This document shows, in pieces, positions 20,945 through 28,678 of a stretch of DNA of 64,000 nucleotides (position 1 is its first letter; each line of letters starts with the position of its first letter). The notes below the pieces were generated by a model. The model had not been told where the DNA came from and did no database searches. It was given only the letters and a program-made list of their open reading frames with translations. Source of the stretch: Prostheceraeus crozeri (taxonomy: Eukaryota > Platyhelminthes > Polycladida > Euryleptidae); assembly GCA_907163375.1 (NCBI GenBank), contig CAJQUW010015331.1, positions 186,001-250,000 on the forward strand. The letters run 5' to 3'. The position numbers were made by a program, and so were the translations under genes.

Positions 20945-21995
20945 ACGTTTGAAGTCAATCTATTATGATGTAAAACATCCGGCAGGATTTGCATCTATCA
21001 AGAAATTATCAAAAGCGAGTGGTCTTCCACAATCACAAGTGAAACGATGGTTAAAGGGTCAGGCTACCTATACACTCCACAAACAAGCGAAAAAGAAGTA
21101 CCGCACCCGCCATTATATTGTTCATGACATCGATGAACAGTGGCAAGCAGATTTGTGCGATGTTGCCTCCATTTCAAAACATAACTCGGGCAATAATTTT
21201 ATTTTAACCGTCATTGATATTTTCTCGCGTTATGCGTGGGCTCAACCTTTAAAAACTAAAGAAGGGAAAGGAGTAGCAAAAGCATTCCAAACAATTTTTC
21301 GAGAAGGTCGCATTCCAAAAAGAATTCAGAGTGATCAAGGAAAAGAGTTTGAAAATCAGCATGTGACAAGATTATTTGAGAGGCATGACATTGAGTTGTT
21401 TAGTGTAAAGAGCGCTTATAAAGCTGCACTCGTTGAACGTTTTAATCGCACATTAAAAAATCGTTTGTGGCGACATTTTACTGCCAACTTGACACAAAAT
21501 TGGACAAAGGTTCTACAAGATACACTCCATGCCTACAATCACTCTATCCATCGTTCTATTGGACTCAGACCAGTAGATGTAAATGCTAACAATGTAGATA
21601 AAGTGCGCGAATCATTCCAACGTAAACGCACTCATGTGAAAAGTGATGTGAAAATTGGCGATAAAGTTCGTATCTCAAAAGTGAAAAGTGTTTTTGCTAA
21701 AGGGTACCTCCCGAATTGGACAGAGGAGGTATTTACAGTATCAAGGATTAATCAAAAAGACTCTCCGACCACCTACAAGTTGAAAGATTACGATAATGAA
21801 GAAATTGAGGGTAGCTTTTACCGCGATGAGATTGAGGTAGTCACTGAAAGTGAAACATATTTGGTAGAGAAAATCATTCGATGTAAAAAACGGCAAGGTG
21901 AAGAATGGTGTCTTGTTAAATGGACTGGTTATCCTTCAAGTATGAACTCTTGGATGCGTCGTGCCGACATCTTTCATCTAAGTGATCGACAGTGA
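20907..21995 (+). CDS. Polinton integrase with chromodomain
   Basis: From the ATG at 20907 it encodes 362 residues. An N-terminal helical region (SIYYDVKHPAGFASIKKLS) leads into a retroviral-type rve core: DEQWQADLCD (first Asp, about residue 82), QSDQGKEF (second Asp, about 142) and ALVERFNRTL (Glu, about 176, 33 residues after the second Asp). A chromodomain follows at about 316-355 (YLVEKII...CLVKWTGYP...SW). The enzyme inserts the element's linear DNA into the host genome; the chromodomain probably guides target choice through modified histones. This start was chosen because typical Polinton integrases begin just before the YYDxxxPxxFxS block. ATGs at 20775 and 20814 would add a hydrophobic extension unlike the family. 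Confidence 0.92.
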   Translation: MRRRKKSQSSSTERLKSIYYDVKHPAGFASIKKLSKASGLPQSQVKRWLKGQATYTLHKQAKKKYRTRHYIVHDIDEQWQADLCDVASISKHNSGNNFILTVIDIFSRYAWAQPLKTKEGKGVAKAFQTIFREGRIPKRIQSDQGKEFENQHVTRLFERHDIELFSVKSAYKAALVERFNRTLKNRLWRHFTANLTQNWTKVLQDTLHAYNHSIHRSIGLRPVDVNANNVDKVRESFQRKRTHVKSDVKIGDKVRISKVKSVFAKGYLPNWTEEVFTVSRINQKDSPTTYKLKDYDNEEIEGSFYRDEIEVVTESETYLVEKIIRCKKRQGEEWCLVKWTGYPSSMNSWMRRADIFHLSDRQ

Positions 21996-21998
21996 TTC

Positions 21999-22006
21999 AT
22001 GCAAAG
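21999..22006 (+). promoter_or_regulatory. Octamer-like late box (ATGCAAAG)
   Basis: ATGCAAAGTTG begins at 21999, 38 bp before the ATG at 22037. The same 11 bases begin at 25513 before another structural gene. Confidence 0.5.
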
Positions 22007-22036
22007 TTGTAACTAACAATGTTTAGGGTTTGAGCT

Positions 22037-22492
22037 ATGAATCCAACTGCCTCATTTTATTCACGACCCTCCTACGTAAGTGGTGGAGGACAAATTTACA
22101 TCGGTGCTCGCCGCCAACGTGGAGGTAGCATACTTGGTGCACTGAAATCTGTTGTAGCACCTCTCATATCCAATGTCGGTAGATCTTTAAAACGAAATGT
22201 TTTAAGTAATGCCGTTGGCTTTGCTGGTGATGTTGCTAGTGATCTTTCCAGAGGTAGAAGTTTCAAGAGCAGTTTGTTGAATCGTGGGAAGGAACGCGGT
22301 TTAAAAACATTGAAGCAGACCATTGCTGGTGTTACTCAAGGAAAGAAATCACCTAAACGAATGAGAAAAGGAAGGAGGAAACATCGCGGAGCTGGTAAGG
22401 TGCAATCTTCAGTCAAAAGGCATTCACGCAAACGTCGCAGAGGCTCTAATCATTCATCAGGCGCTAAACGACGACGCTGCTATAACTTCTAA
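22037..22492 (+). CDS. pVI/pX-like basic minor virion protein
   Basis: 151 residues. After an N-terminal 25 residues, a GG-containing stretch (RRQRGGSILGAL) opens into an amphipathic helix region (about 30-60, VVAPLISNVGRSL). A strongly Arg/Lys-rich tail follows (RKGRRKHRGAGK, RKRRRGSNHSSGAKRRR). The arrangement of protease-type Gly-Gly site, amphipathic helix and basic tail recalls adenoviral pVI/pX-type precursors and the corresponding Polinton proteins, which contact DNA or help lyse endosomal membranes. It lies immediately before the capsid gene and ends 3 bp before its ATG. Function is inferred from composition and order only. Confidence 0.65.
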   Translation: MNPTASFYSRPSYVSGGGQIYIGARRQRGGSILGALKSVVAPLISNVGRSLKRNVLSNAVGFAGDVASDLSRGRSFKSSLLNRGKERGLKTLKQTIAGVTQGKKSPKRMRKGRRKHRGAGKVQSSVKRHSRKRRRGSNHSSGAKRRRCYNF

Positions 22493-22494
22493 TC

Positions 22495-23772
22495 ATGGAG
22501 TGTAAAACTTCCGGTTTTTGTTTGTTCGATCAACAAGCCATACAGACAGATATTCTTAGTTCAAGTATTGTAGATTATCATCCTCGAACAGCTGAGAATG
22601 CTGGCCCCATTGAATTTGTTATTCCTGGTGGTAGTGATGACTACATAGATTTGAGTTATGCGATGCTTGATTTGAGGTTTAGAATTCAGCAAGCAGATGG
22701 AACTGCTATTGACGATGCACATAAAGTTGGACTGAACAATTTACCATTGACTACATTACTTCGCGATGTTTCTCTAACGATTGGAGAGCAGCAGGTGGAA
22801 GGTGGTCAAAGCGATTATCCCTATAAATCATATTTCACTCATGTATCGCAGTTTCATCCAGCAGCACAAAAAAGTCATATGGAAGCCATGGGATGGTACA
22901 GAGATGAAGCAGGAAAATTTGATGTTGAAACAAACAGTGGCTTTGTAAAGCGATCTGCTATGATTAAAGATAGTAGAGTATGTCAGCTATATGGTCCGCT
23001 GAATTTAGACTTCTTTAGACAGTCAAAGTTTTTACTCTGTAATACCAGCATGCGACTCAAGCTGACATTGAATAAGCCTGAATTTGCGCTGAATGCATTT
23101 GCTAAAGTTGACAATTTTAGAATTCATGTGGAAGATATTGCACTTTACATTCGTCGAGTAGTACCGAATCCAAGTGTCATTAGAGGGCATGCTGAAGGTC
23201 TTAACCGCCAAAATGCCATTTACCCCGTTCAGCATACAAAGCTTCTCACCTTTACAATTCCGAAAGATCAAAAGAGTTTCATGAAAGATGGCCTCTTTCC
23301 ATCGGAAGCACCGAAGCTCCTCATGGTGGCAATGGTTGAAAATGATGCATTTAATGGTAATATAAAGAAGAATCCTTTCAATTTTAAACACAATCAGTTA
23401 AGTGAAATTGCTTTACGTGTTAATGGTGTGAGTCATCCTGGTCCACCCTACAAACCAGATTTTGCTTCGGATCAATTTATGCGCAGTTATGTTGATTTTA
23501 TGGATGTCTTTGGCTTTTACAATACGGATGATACCAACGGACTGACTATGAAAGAGTTTAAGAGTGGATATACTATTTATGCATTTGATTTGACTGCTGA
23601 CAGCGATATTAGTGCACCCTATCGTCAAGCGAACGTGCCTCATAATATTCGTTTGGATTTGACGTTCAAAAGAACACTACCTGAGACGATCAATGTATTA
23701 ATTTATGCAGTCTTCGATTCAAATATTGAAATTACAAAGTATCGTGACGTGATTCTTCAGTATAATCGTTAA
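22495..23772 (+). CDS. F54H12.2-like protein, candidate major capsid protein
   Basis: 425 residues, intact. Blocks such as PIEFVIPGGSDDYIDL (about 39-54), a YPYKSY/GWYRDEAG region (about 108-140), MVENDAFNGNIKKNPFNFKH (about 281-300) and GYTIYAFDLTAD (about 360-371) match the protein often called F54H12.2-like in invertebrate Polinton copies. The beta-rich sequence, its length and its place between the pVI-like and protease genes fit a jelly-roll capsid protein of the PRD1-adenovirus lineage. The capsid role is inferred from context, not shown by a motif. Its stop overlaps the protease ATG by one base (TAATG). Confidence 0.75.
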   Translation: MECKTSGFCLFDQQAIQTDILSSSIVDYHPRTAENAGPIEFVIPGGSDDYIDLSYAMLDLRFRIQQADGTAIDDAHKVGLNNLPLTTLLRDVSLTIGEQQVEGGQSDYPYKSYFTHVSQFHPAAQKSHMEAMGWYRDEAGKFDVETNSGFVKRSAMIKDSRVCQLYGPLNLDFFRQSKFLLCNTSMRLKLTLNKPEFALNAFAKVDNFRIHVEDIALYIRRVVPNPSVIRGHAEGLNRQNAIYPVQHTKLLTFTIPKDQKSFMKDGLFPSEAPKLLMVAMVENDAFNGNIKKNPFNFKHNQLSEIALRVNGVSHPGPPYKPDFASDQFMRSYVDFMDVFGFYNTDDTNGLTMKEFKSGYTIYAFDLTADSDISAPYRQANVPHNIRLDLTFKRTLPETINVLIYAVFDSNIEITKYRDVILQYNR

Positions 23773-24233
23773 TGAGTTGGTTGACTGCTGACGATATTAA
23801 GACTAAAGTGCAGCATAATGCAGACGAAGCGACGTTGAAAGCTTTCGATAATGTCTATTCACTCGATACCTTACCACCTGCAGTAAATCACTATCCCATC
23901 TTTATTGTGCTAAACACTCATTCACAGAATTTAGGCGGTGAGCATTGGAAAGCGATCTTTATTGGAGAAGACCGACGTGGTGAACTATTTGACTCTCTTG
24001 CTCAACCTCCAAATATACCAACACAGCAGTGGTTGAGAAAACATACGCGTCAATATCAGCGAAATGAACGCATACTACAACATCCACTTTCATCAACGTG
24101 TGGTGCTTTTGTACTGTACTTCATCTTAAAACGTTTACATGTATCTCGATTTGCATCTATTATTCAAAACTTTTCATGTAATCCATCCTCTAATGAAAAA
24201 ATGATTTGTAAGTTCTATCATGATTTGAAATAA
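23772..24233 (+). CDS. Adenain-like (C5) cysteine protease
   Basis: 153 residues. The catalytic residues are visible: His in GGEHWKAIF (about residue 58), an acidic residue in GELFDSL (about 70-75) and Cys in SSTCGAFVLYF (about 113). This is the adenovirus maturation protease pattern found in Polintons. It would cleave virion precursors at Gly-Gly-type sites such as those in the neighbouring basic proteins. Its start overlaps the capsid-gene stop. The stop codon is embedded in an AATAAA signal (24229-24234), so the transcript ends immediately and converges with the minus-strand TBP-like gene. Confidence 0.92.
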   Translation: MSWLTADDIKTKVQHNADEATLKAFDNVYSLDTLPPAVNHYPIFIVLNTHSQNLGGEHWKAIFIGEDRRGELFDSLAQPPNIPTQQWLRKHTRQYQRNERILQHPLSSTCGAFVLYFILKRLHVSRFASIIQNFSCNPSSNEKMICKFYHDLK

Positions 24234-24259
24234 AAACATCATGTTGGAAAAATTGTTTT

Positions 24260-24805
24260 TTATTTTACAATCCGCTGGGTACGTACATACTCAATGAGAT
24301 AGTCTAGGATCATATTTGCTTGTTCATGAGATTTTAGTCCAGTAATGATCACTTTACTATTATGAAAGATTGCCACATGCACAGGCAACCAACAACTAAT
24401 GAGAGCTGCAGGAAAAAGTTCGGGTTCATAACACAAACTGTAACTGCTGGTACGAATCTTCAAAAATGATAGACTGTCACTCAATTGAGTAGAGATCACC
24501 ATATTGTCCACAGTCAGATTCGACATCACACACCTCTCCCTCTTCCATATCCGACGTAGTAGTCTTTGTAGCTCTAAGCGCATTGACTGCGCCGATGAAT
24601 GAGAAAGGGCGCCGAGAATCTGTACAGTCCCATTTGGGAAGAGTTGAAGATTCCGTGAATTGTTCATCTTCACCACTAACATTTGAGGACGGCCCGGGTA
24701 ATACTTGCTGTTTGGAAGCTGTTGGCGTAATGTTGTGAGATCGATTTTGGTGTAGAGTCTGAAGCGACGGAGAATGTTGACGATGGTGTAGCGATGGCGC
24801 TTCAT
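24260..24805 (-). CDS. TATA-binding-protein-like factor (TBP core only)
   Basis: From the ATG at 24805 the 181 residues align end to end with the two-repeat saddle core of TBP. Repeat 1 has TKIDLTTLRQQLPNSKYYP and LQLFPNGTVQILGA. Repeat 2 has CYEPELFPAALI, then VAIFHNSKVIITGLKS, against the TBP signatures YEPELFPG and LIFVSGKVVLTGAK. Of the four DNA-intercalating Phe positions (human F193, F210, F284, F301), three appear kept and the first is replaced. There is no N-terminal extension. A TATAAAAG lies at 24848-24841. The stop is embedded in an AATAAA. A self-encoded TBP-like factor would suit an element whose early genes carry TATA boxes. Whether it replaces, competes with or assists host TBP is unknown. 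The upstream 48 codons of the open frame have no TBP similarity and were excluded. Confidence 0.8.
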   Translation of the reverse strand: MKRHRYTIVNILRRFRLYTKIDLTTLRQQLPNSKYYPGRPQMLVVKMNNSRNLQLFPNGTVQILGALSHSSAQSMRLELQRLLRRIWKRERCVMSNLTVDNMVISTQLSDSLSFLKIRTSSYSLCYEPELFPAALISCWLPVHVAIFHNSKVIITGLKSHEQANMILDYLIEYVRTQRIVK

Positions 24806-25127
24806 GATGAAAGAATGAGTAAATTGAGCGATGTACCTTCCTTTTATACTTTTCCCAACTACCTTGATGAAATGTGAAGTTAGTATGAAGTTGGGAATGA
24901 TAGAGTTGAATTCGCCGATTGTTGACGCGCAGCCAGATGCGATTTCCAATACGTGAATGTCTTTTCATATAGAAGTATTTCAAGTCCTTCATGATATGAT
25001 GTAGAGATTGAAAATGACGATAAGATAAAACAAACTCTCTTCTCACATTTCCAGTTGAATCTTTGAAATAGACGTTTCGATCATGATCCGTTTCAATACG
25101 TTGTAGGGAATCTAATTTCCAACTCAT
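24477..25127 (-). CDS. Polinton paralog A of an unknown small-domain family, with long overlapping tail
   Basis: 216 residues from the ATG at 25127. Residues 1-108 are a clear paralog of the adjacent protein at 25506-25150: shared SWKLDSLQ.I, DR.GNV.FK, a Leu-rich helix with IMKDLKYF, IG..+WL, and SWEKYKRKVHRSI. The layout (strands, a short Arg/Gly loop, then a helix) loosely resembles PC4/p15-type ssDNA-binding coactivators, but I would not assign it. Residues from about 110 on are low-complexity, end in an acidic segment (DMEEGEVCDVESD) and overlap the TBP-like gene in another frame for about 330 nt. The tail may be dual-coding or non-functional read-through. An ATGCAAAT box lies at 25162-25155. 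Confidence 0.6.
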   Translation of the reverse strand: MSWKLDSLQRIETDHDRNVYFKDSTGNVRREFVLSYRHFQSLHHIMKDLKYFYMKRHSRIGNRIWLRVNNRRIQLYHSQLHTNFTFHQGSWEKYKRKVHRSIYSFFHHEAPSLHHRQHSPSLQTLHQNRSHNITPTASKQQVLPGPSSNVSGEDEQFTESSTLPKWDCTDSRRPFSFIGAVNALRATKTTTSDMEEGEVCDVESDCGQYGDLYSIE

Positions 25128-25149
25128 GGTGCGTGGTAATCATATCTGA

Positions 25150-25506
25150 TTAAGATTTGCATAGTAGGGCGATGAACTCACGACGAATAAATGTCATGAT
25201 GGAGCGATGTATGTATCTTCTATACTTCTCCCAATTGTATTTGCGAAATGAGAAACAGTTTGCGGAATGAGAATGGTAGATTTGAATTTCATTTCTGTAA
25301 TGTTGAAGCCAAACTTGATCACCCAAGGAGATGAATCTTAATGTTTCAAAATATTCCAAATCCCTCATGATATCATTGAGGTTGACAAATTGTCGCCATG
25401 TTAATGTAATTCCTCTTGATGTATGACCATGAGAATTTTTGAAATGTACGTTTCCATCACGATCAACTCTGATATATTGTAGAGAGTCCAAAATCCAAGT
25501 CTTCAT
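25150..25506 (-). CDS. Polinton paralog B, 118 residues
   Basis: Starts at the ATG at 25506 (the frame opens four codons earlier at a TTG). It is homologous throughout to the first 108 residues of the gene at 25127: TWILDSLQYIRVDRDGNVHF, the RG-T-L helix with IMRDLEYF, LGDQVWLQ, and NWEKYRRYIHRSI. It ends shortly after that domain, showing where the family domain stops. The tandem duplication is therefore a head-to-tail pair. Its start is only about 35 bp from the divergent ATG at 25542, so the two share a small bidirectional promoter region containing the box at 25513-25520. Function unknown. Confidence 0.65.
   Translation of the reverse strand: MKTWILDSLQYIRVDRDGNVHFKNSHGHTSRGITLTWRQFVNLNDIMRDLEYFETLRFISLGDQVWLQHYRNEIQIYHSHSANCFSFRKYNWEKYRRYIHRSIMTFIRREFIALLCKS
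25155..25162 (-). promoter_or_regulatory. Octamer-like late box (ATGCAAAT, minus strand)
   Basis: ATTTGCAT on the + strand reads ATGCAAAT toward the gene starting at 25127, 27 bp before its ATG. It overlaps the 3' end of the paralog gene. Confidence 0.5.
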
Positions 25507-25512
25507 GATGTT

Positions 25513-25520
25513 ATGCAAAG
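25513..25520 (+). promoter_or_regulatory. Octamer-like late box (ATGCAAAG)
   Basis: ATGCAAAGTTG begins at 25513, 22 bp before the ATG at 25542. It is identical over 11 bases to the box at 21999. Confidence 0.5.
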
Positions 25521-25541
25521 TTGCAGATTAGCAATATAAAA

Positions 25542-26939
25542 ATGTCGTTTTATCATATTTTGCTTAGCAATGCGGCTACAAAGAGATTTACTAGCAATCG
25601 AGCCGCACTCTTTTCTACTCCCATTGATCATGCACAACAGCTAAATGGGAATTGGGAAGTGGGTGTCACTCAACTTGTTTATAGCAACTGTGTCTATACT
25701 TTTGATCATGAGGTGATGACTATTAATATGAGGCGTACAGCTGCTTATCAATGTGAAAAGGGGTGCCGAATATACATTCCACAGTGGCCAAAGAAAGATC
25801 TCTTATCATGTAAAAAGTTTATATATGATTTCTTGAATAAAGCGTGTAAACATATTGTCCAATTTACTCCGCACAATGATGATTATAATTATGTACATCA
25901 TGTAGTTGAGAAAGATTGGATTGTTGGTTTAAGTCCAAGTTTAAGAAATGATTTAGGCTACCTCGCTAGCGCCTTAACAAGCTATGATAATTTTAACGTT
26001 AATTACCACATAAGTGGTCATAAACAGTTAATATATCGAGAGGAAGCTTATTATGTAGATCTTATTCCAAGAAATGAGAAGACGTTGGTGAAGAAGATTG
26101 TGATTAAGCCAAGAAAGACAAACATGACTCCTGAAACATTATTGAAGAAATTTAATTATCTCCTTCGAGTTGATGACAAACAAGTGGCAACATTGACTTA
26201 TATTAAATCATCTAATCATATTGCAATAAGCAAATTAAATGATGATGATCTAGTATTAGTTTGTTCAAAAGATTTTCATCAGTTCTTACGACATCGTTCT
26301 GCAGCTGTTCATGGAAAATCTGATATGCAACATTTACCATGTGAAAGGTCAAATCAATTTGATACAGAATGGGCCGTATCTTTATACAGAAAGTGTGTAG
26401 AGCCTTTTGGTGGTTTCTTACATGAAACAAGAGTGTTGATGCCTCGCATTATTACTTCGGTTAAATTGGTTGTAGATTATTTAAATGAAGTGATTAATGA
26501 GCAACATATTTCATTTTCTGAAAAAGAAGGTACTTTGTCTCTCACTATAAATGGAAAAGGTATTGAACTAATTATGGATAAAACTCTAATGGACATTTTG
26601 GGTTTTGATCAAAATATCTTTAAAAGTGGTACTGTAACCAAAGCTAGCGCAGACATGTCGCTATCGCGTCGTATTAACTATTTTCAGATATATTCCAATA
26701 TTGGTGAAGATGTACGTGTGGGAGATGTTGAAGCTCCATTGCTAGCAATGATACCATACCAGCCAAAAAGCTGCAGTATTTTATCTGAGCATACTTTCAA
26801 GAAAGTGCATTATACAAAGCTGAAATCAAACTACATCCCACAAATTGATATTGCCATTTATGATGATGCTGGTGCGTTGATTCCTTTTCATAAAGATGCT
26901 GTGACAAGTATTACACTCCATTTCCGAATGAAGAGTTAA
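25542..26939 (+). CDS. Large Polinton protein A of a paralogous pair (465 residues)
   Basis: Starts at the ATG at 25542 because the octamer box ends at 25520; the frame before it opens at a TTG. The N-terminus reads FYHILLSNAATKRFTSNRA, then LNGNWEVGVTQLVYSN. It is paralogous to the next protein (FLIYLPSNASMNKFPKNK, LEGEWEVGVSSICYDS). The pattern of a short strand, LPSNxS, then xLxGxWEVGLxxI recurs in proteins of many invertebrate Polintons. The rest is beta-rich and includes a second repeated region (HISFSEKEGTLSLTINGKGI against HISFSIEKQLVVLKLGDDI). It is probably a virion surface or minor capsid component, but no enzymatic motif is present and the role is unproven. Confidence 0.65.
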   Translation: MSFYHILLSNAATKRFTSNRAALFSTPIDHAQQLNGNWEVGVTQLVYSNCVYTFDHEVMTINMRRTAAYQCEKGCRIYIPQWPKKDLLSCKKFIYDFLNKACKHIVQFTPHNDDYNYVHHVVEKDWIVGLSPSLRNDLGYLASALTSYDNFNVNYHISGHKQLIYREEAYYVDLIPRNEKTLVKKIVIKPRKTNMTPETLLKKFNYLLRVDDKQVATLTYIKSSNHIAISKLNDDDLVLVCSKDFHQFLRHRSAAVHGKSDMQHLPCERSNQFDTEWAVSLYRKCVEPFGGFLHETRVLMPRIITSVKLVVDYLNEVINEQHISFSEKEGTLSLTINGKGIELIMDKTLMDILGFDQNIFKSGTVTKASADMSLSRRINYFQIYSNIGEDVRVGDVEAPLLAMIPYQPKSCSILSEHTFKKVHYTKLKSNYIPQIDIAIYDDAGALIPFHKDAVTSITLHFRMKS

Positions 26940-26946
26940 TGCAAAA
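26939..26946 (+). promoter_or_regulatory. Octamer-like late box (ATGCAAAA)
   Basis: The box overlaps the stop of the preceding gene (TTAATGCAAAA). It lies 33 bp before the ATG at 26979 and only 3 bp before the in-frame ATG at 26949, which favours 26979 as start. Confidence 0.45.
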
Positions 26947-26978
26947 GTATGCTAATATATTTTTCCAATGTGAATAAT

Positions 26979-28499
26979 ATGGAAAGTGAAAATAAGGACT
27001 CGTTTCTAATCTACTTGCCCAGTAATGCTTCTATGAATAAATTTCCCAAAAATAAACCATCAGACTATCGAGTAGAATTAAATCGGCCACTGCATTTAGA
27101 AGGTGAATGGGAAGTTGGCGTTTCTAGTATTTGCTATGATAGCAATATTCAGAATGTGAATGATTTGGAAGAAATGATATTGACTCCTCGCACCCATGAT
27201 GGAATAACGATGAATAATGCATTTCAGTTCCCATACAATTTAACATCAGATGGAAAGTGGAACTATGAATGGATTCAGATAAAATCAGATTCTTATGAGC
27301 CATTTGGGAATGAGAAAATTATTAAGGCATTCAACAGTGGTAATACTTCCATCATGAAGAATAAAAATCAGAAAGCTTATGAGTTTACTATCTATCATTG
27401 GAGTGGGAGACAGTTCCTCCGCTTTCATTCTTTTACTAAAGGTCTTACGCTGAGGTTGGATAGTGAATTCTATCCACATCTTGGTTTTGGTCATGGACTA
27501 CATCTAACGTCAATTGCTACTGCAAATGTTAAAAAAGTTTATTCAACTCGAATCAACAAATTTCATTATAGATTTAAAATATTTGATGAAGATGTTGTAG
27601 AATGCGAAGAACGCATCATTTTGAAAAAGCGTGGTGTTCAACCTTTATCACTTATTGAGTTAGTAAAACGATGGAATGAGACTGTGGGTAAGAAGTATGG
27701 AGAGAAAATTATGGCGGACAAAAATAAGTTGGTTATTCAGAAATATAATGACAAACTTACAGTTTATTTCTCTCCAACCTTGCGTCATTTTGTAAGACAT
27801 TATACGCCTATTATTGGAAGCGGTGTGGTGTATGGTTCTCATGAATATCACACTAAAGCTGATTCAGTTAATGATGAATGGTGGGTGGACATCTATGGCG
27901 ATCGCATCAAGAAAATTTACCAGTCTTATGAAGAATCTAAAGTTGCTATCAATATAATGCCGCGTCTATATCATACAGTTGAAAGCTTCATTCATGTAGT
28001 AAATCCTTATATACAACAGAAGTTGAAGCATGTGATGAAAAGTAAATATGATGTAAAGACACACCACATTTCGTTTTCAATTGAAAAACAACTCGTTGTT
28101 CTGAAACTGGGTGATGACATTCAATGTCAATTGAGTAAAAATTTGAAAAAACTCTTTGGCTTTTCAATGCTACAAACTGTGTTTGCTGCTGCGCATACGA
28201 TTGGTATAGAAACACCAATGACACTTGATAAACATGAACAACACCTTTACATTCAAAGTGATTTGATTTTACCTATTTCTGTTGGCGAGAAAAAAGAATA
28301 CATTTTACGTGATTTCATTCATGATAAAGACGCTTCATATGGAATAGTCGAGAAGATGTTTGAATCTATTTTCTATCATCCCGTCGTCAAACAAACTATA
28401 CCCTCTATTGCTATCAAAATTACCAATGGTTTACAAGAGTGTATCCATGTGAAAGATACTAAATCCCTCGTAACTTTAGTGTTTCGGAAAACAAAGTGA
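26979..28499 (+). CDS. Large Polinton protein B of a paralogous pair (506 residues)
   Basis: Chosen start 26979 (MESENKDSF); the in-frame ATG at 26949 lies too close to the octamer-like box. It is paralogous to the preceding gene, sharing the LPSNASMNKFP/LEGEWEVGVSS opening and the C-terminal ISFSIEKQL/LFGF region, followed by an IxIKIxN...ITxVF-like end. The gene pair is collinear with small spacing, as expected for virion components made in related amounts. An AATAAA at 28523-28528 overlaps the region where the polymerase transcript ends from the other side. It could be a spike, vertex or internal protein; the sequence does not say. Confidence 0.65.
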   Translation: MESENKDSFLIYLPSNASMNKFPKNKPSDYRVELNRPLHLEGEWEVGVSSICYDSNIQNVNDLEEMILTPRTHDGITMNNAFQFPYNLTSDGKWNYEWIQIKSDSYEPFGNEKIIKAFNSGNTSIMKNKNQKAYEFTIYHWSGRQFLRFHSFTKGLTLRLDSEFYPHLGFGHGLHLTSIATANVKKVYSTRINKFHYRFKIFDEDVVECEERIILKKRGVQPLSLIELVKRWNETVGKKYGEKIMADKNKLVIQKYNDKLTVYFSPTLRHFVRHYTPIIGSGVVYGSHEYHTKADSVNDEWWVDIYGDRIKKIYQSYEESKVAINIMPRLYHTVESFIHVVNPYIQQKLKHVMKSKYDVKTHHISFSIEKQLVVLKLGDDIQCQLSKNLKKLFGFSMLQTVFAAAHTIGIETPMTLDKHEQHLYIQSDLILPISVGEKKEYILRDFIHDKDASYGIVEKMFESIFYHPVVKQTIPSIAIKITNGLQECIHVKDTKSLVTLVFRKTK

Positions 28500-28514
28500 A
28501 GTCATTGTGATATG

Positions 28515-28528
28515 TTTATTGAAATAAA
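28515..28528. terminator. Back-to-back polyadenylation signals
   Basis: AATAAA on the minus strand at 28520-28515 serves the polymerase gene. AATAAA on the plus strand at 28523-28528 serves the capsid-side unit. Convergent transcripts end within a few bases of each other. The same arrangement occurs at 24229-24264 between the protease and TBP-like genes. Confidence 0.6.
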
Positions 28529-28678
28529 AATATGTATATGAAAAAGTCTTTTCACAGATATAGGGGGAATGGGCTGACTGTAGGCATATATTCACAAGGA
28601 AGAAACGATCTCATGCGATACATAAAACAACCATGTATATCTACAAAAAGCAACATCAAAATACTGAGTTAAAGTTGA

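Noticed and set aside
23032-23391. 119-codon minus-strand frame inside the capsid gene
   Set aside because: Shadow of a conserved plus-strand gene; low-complexity composition.
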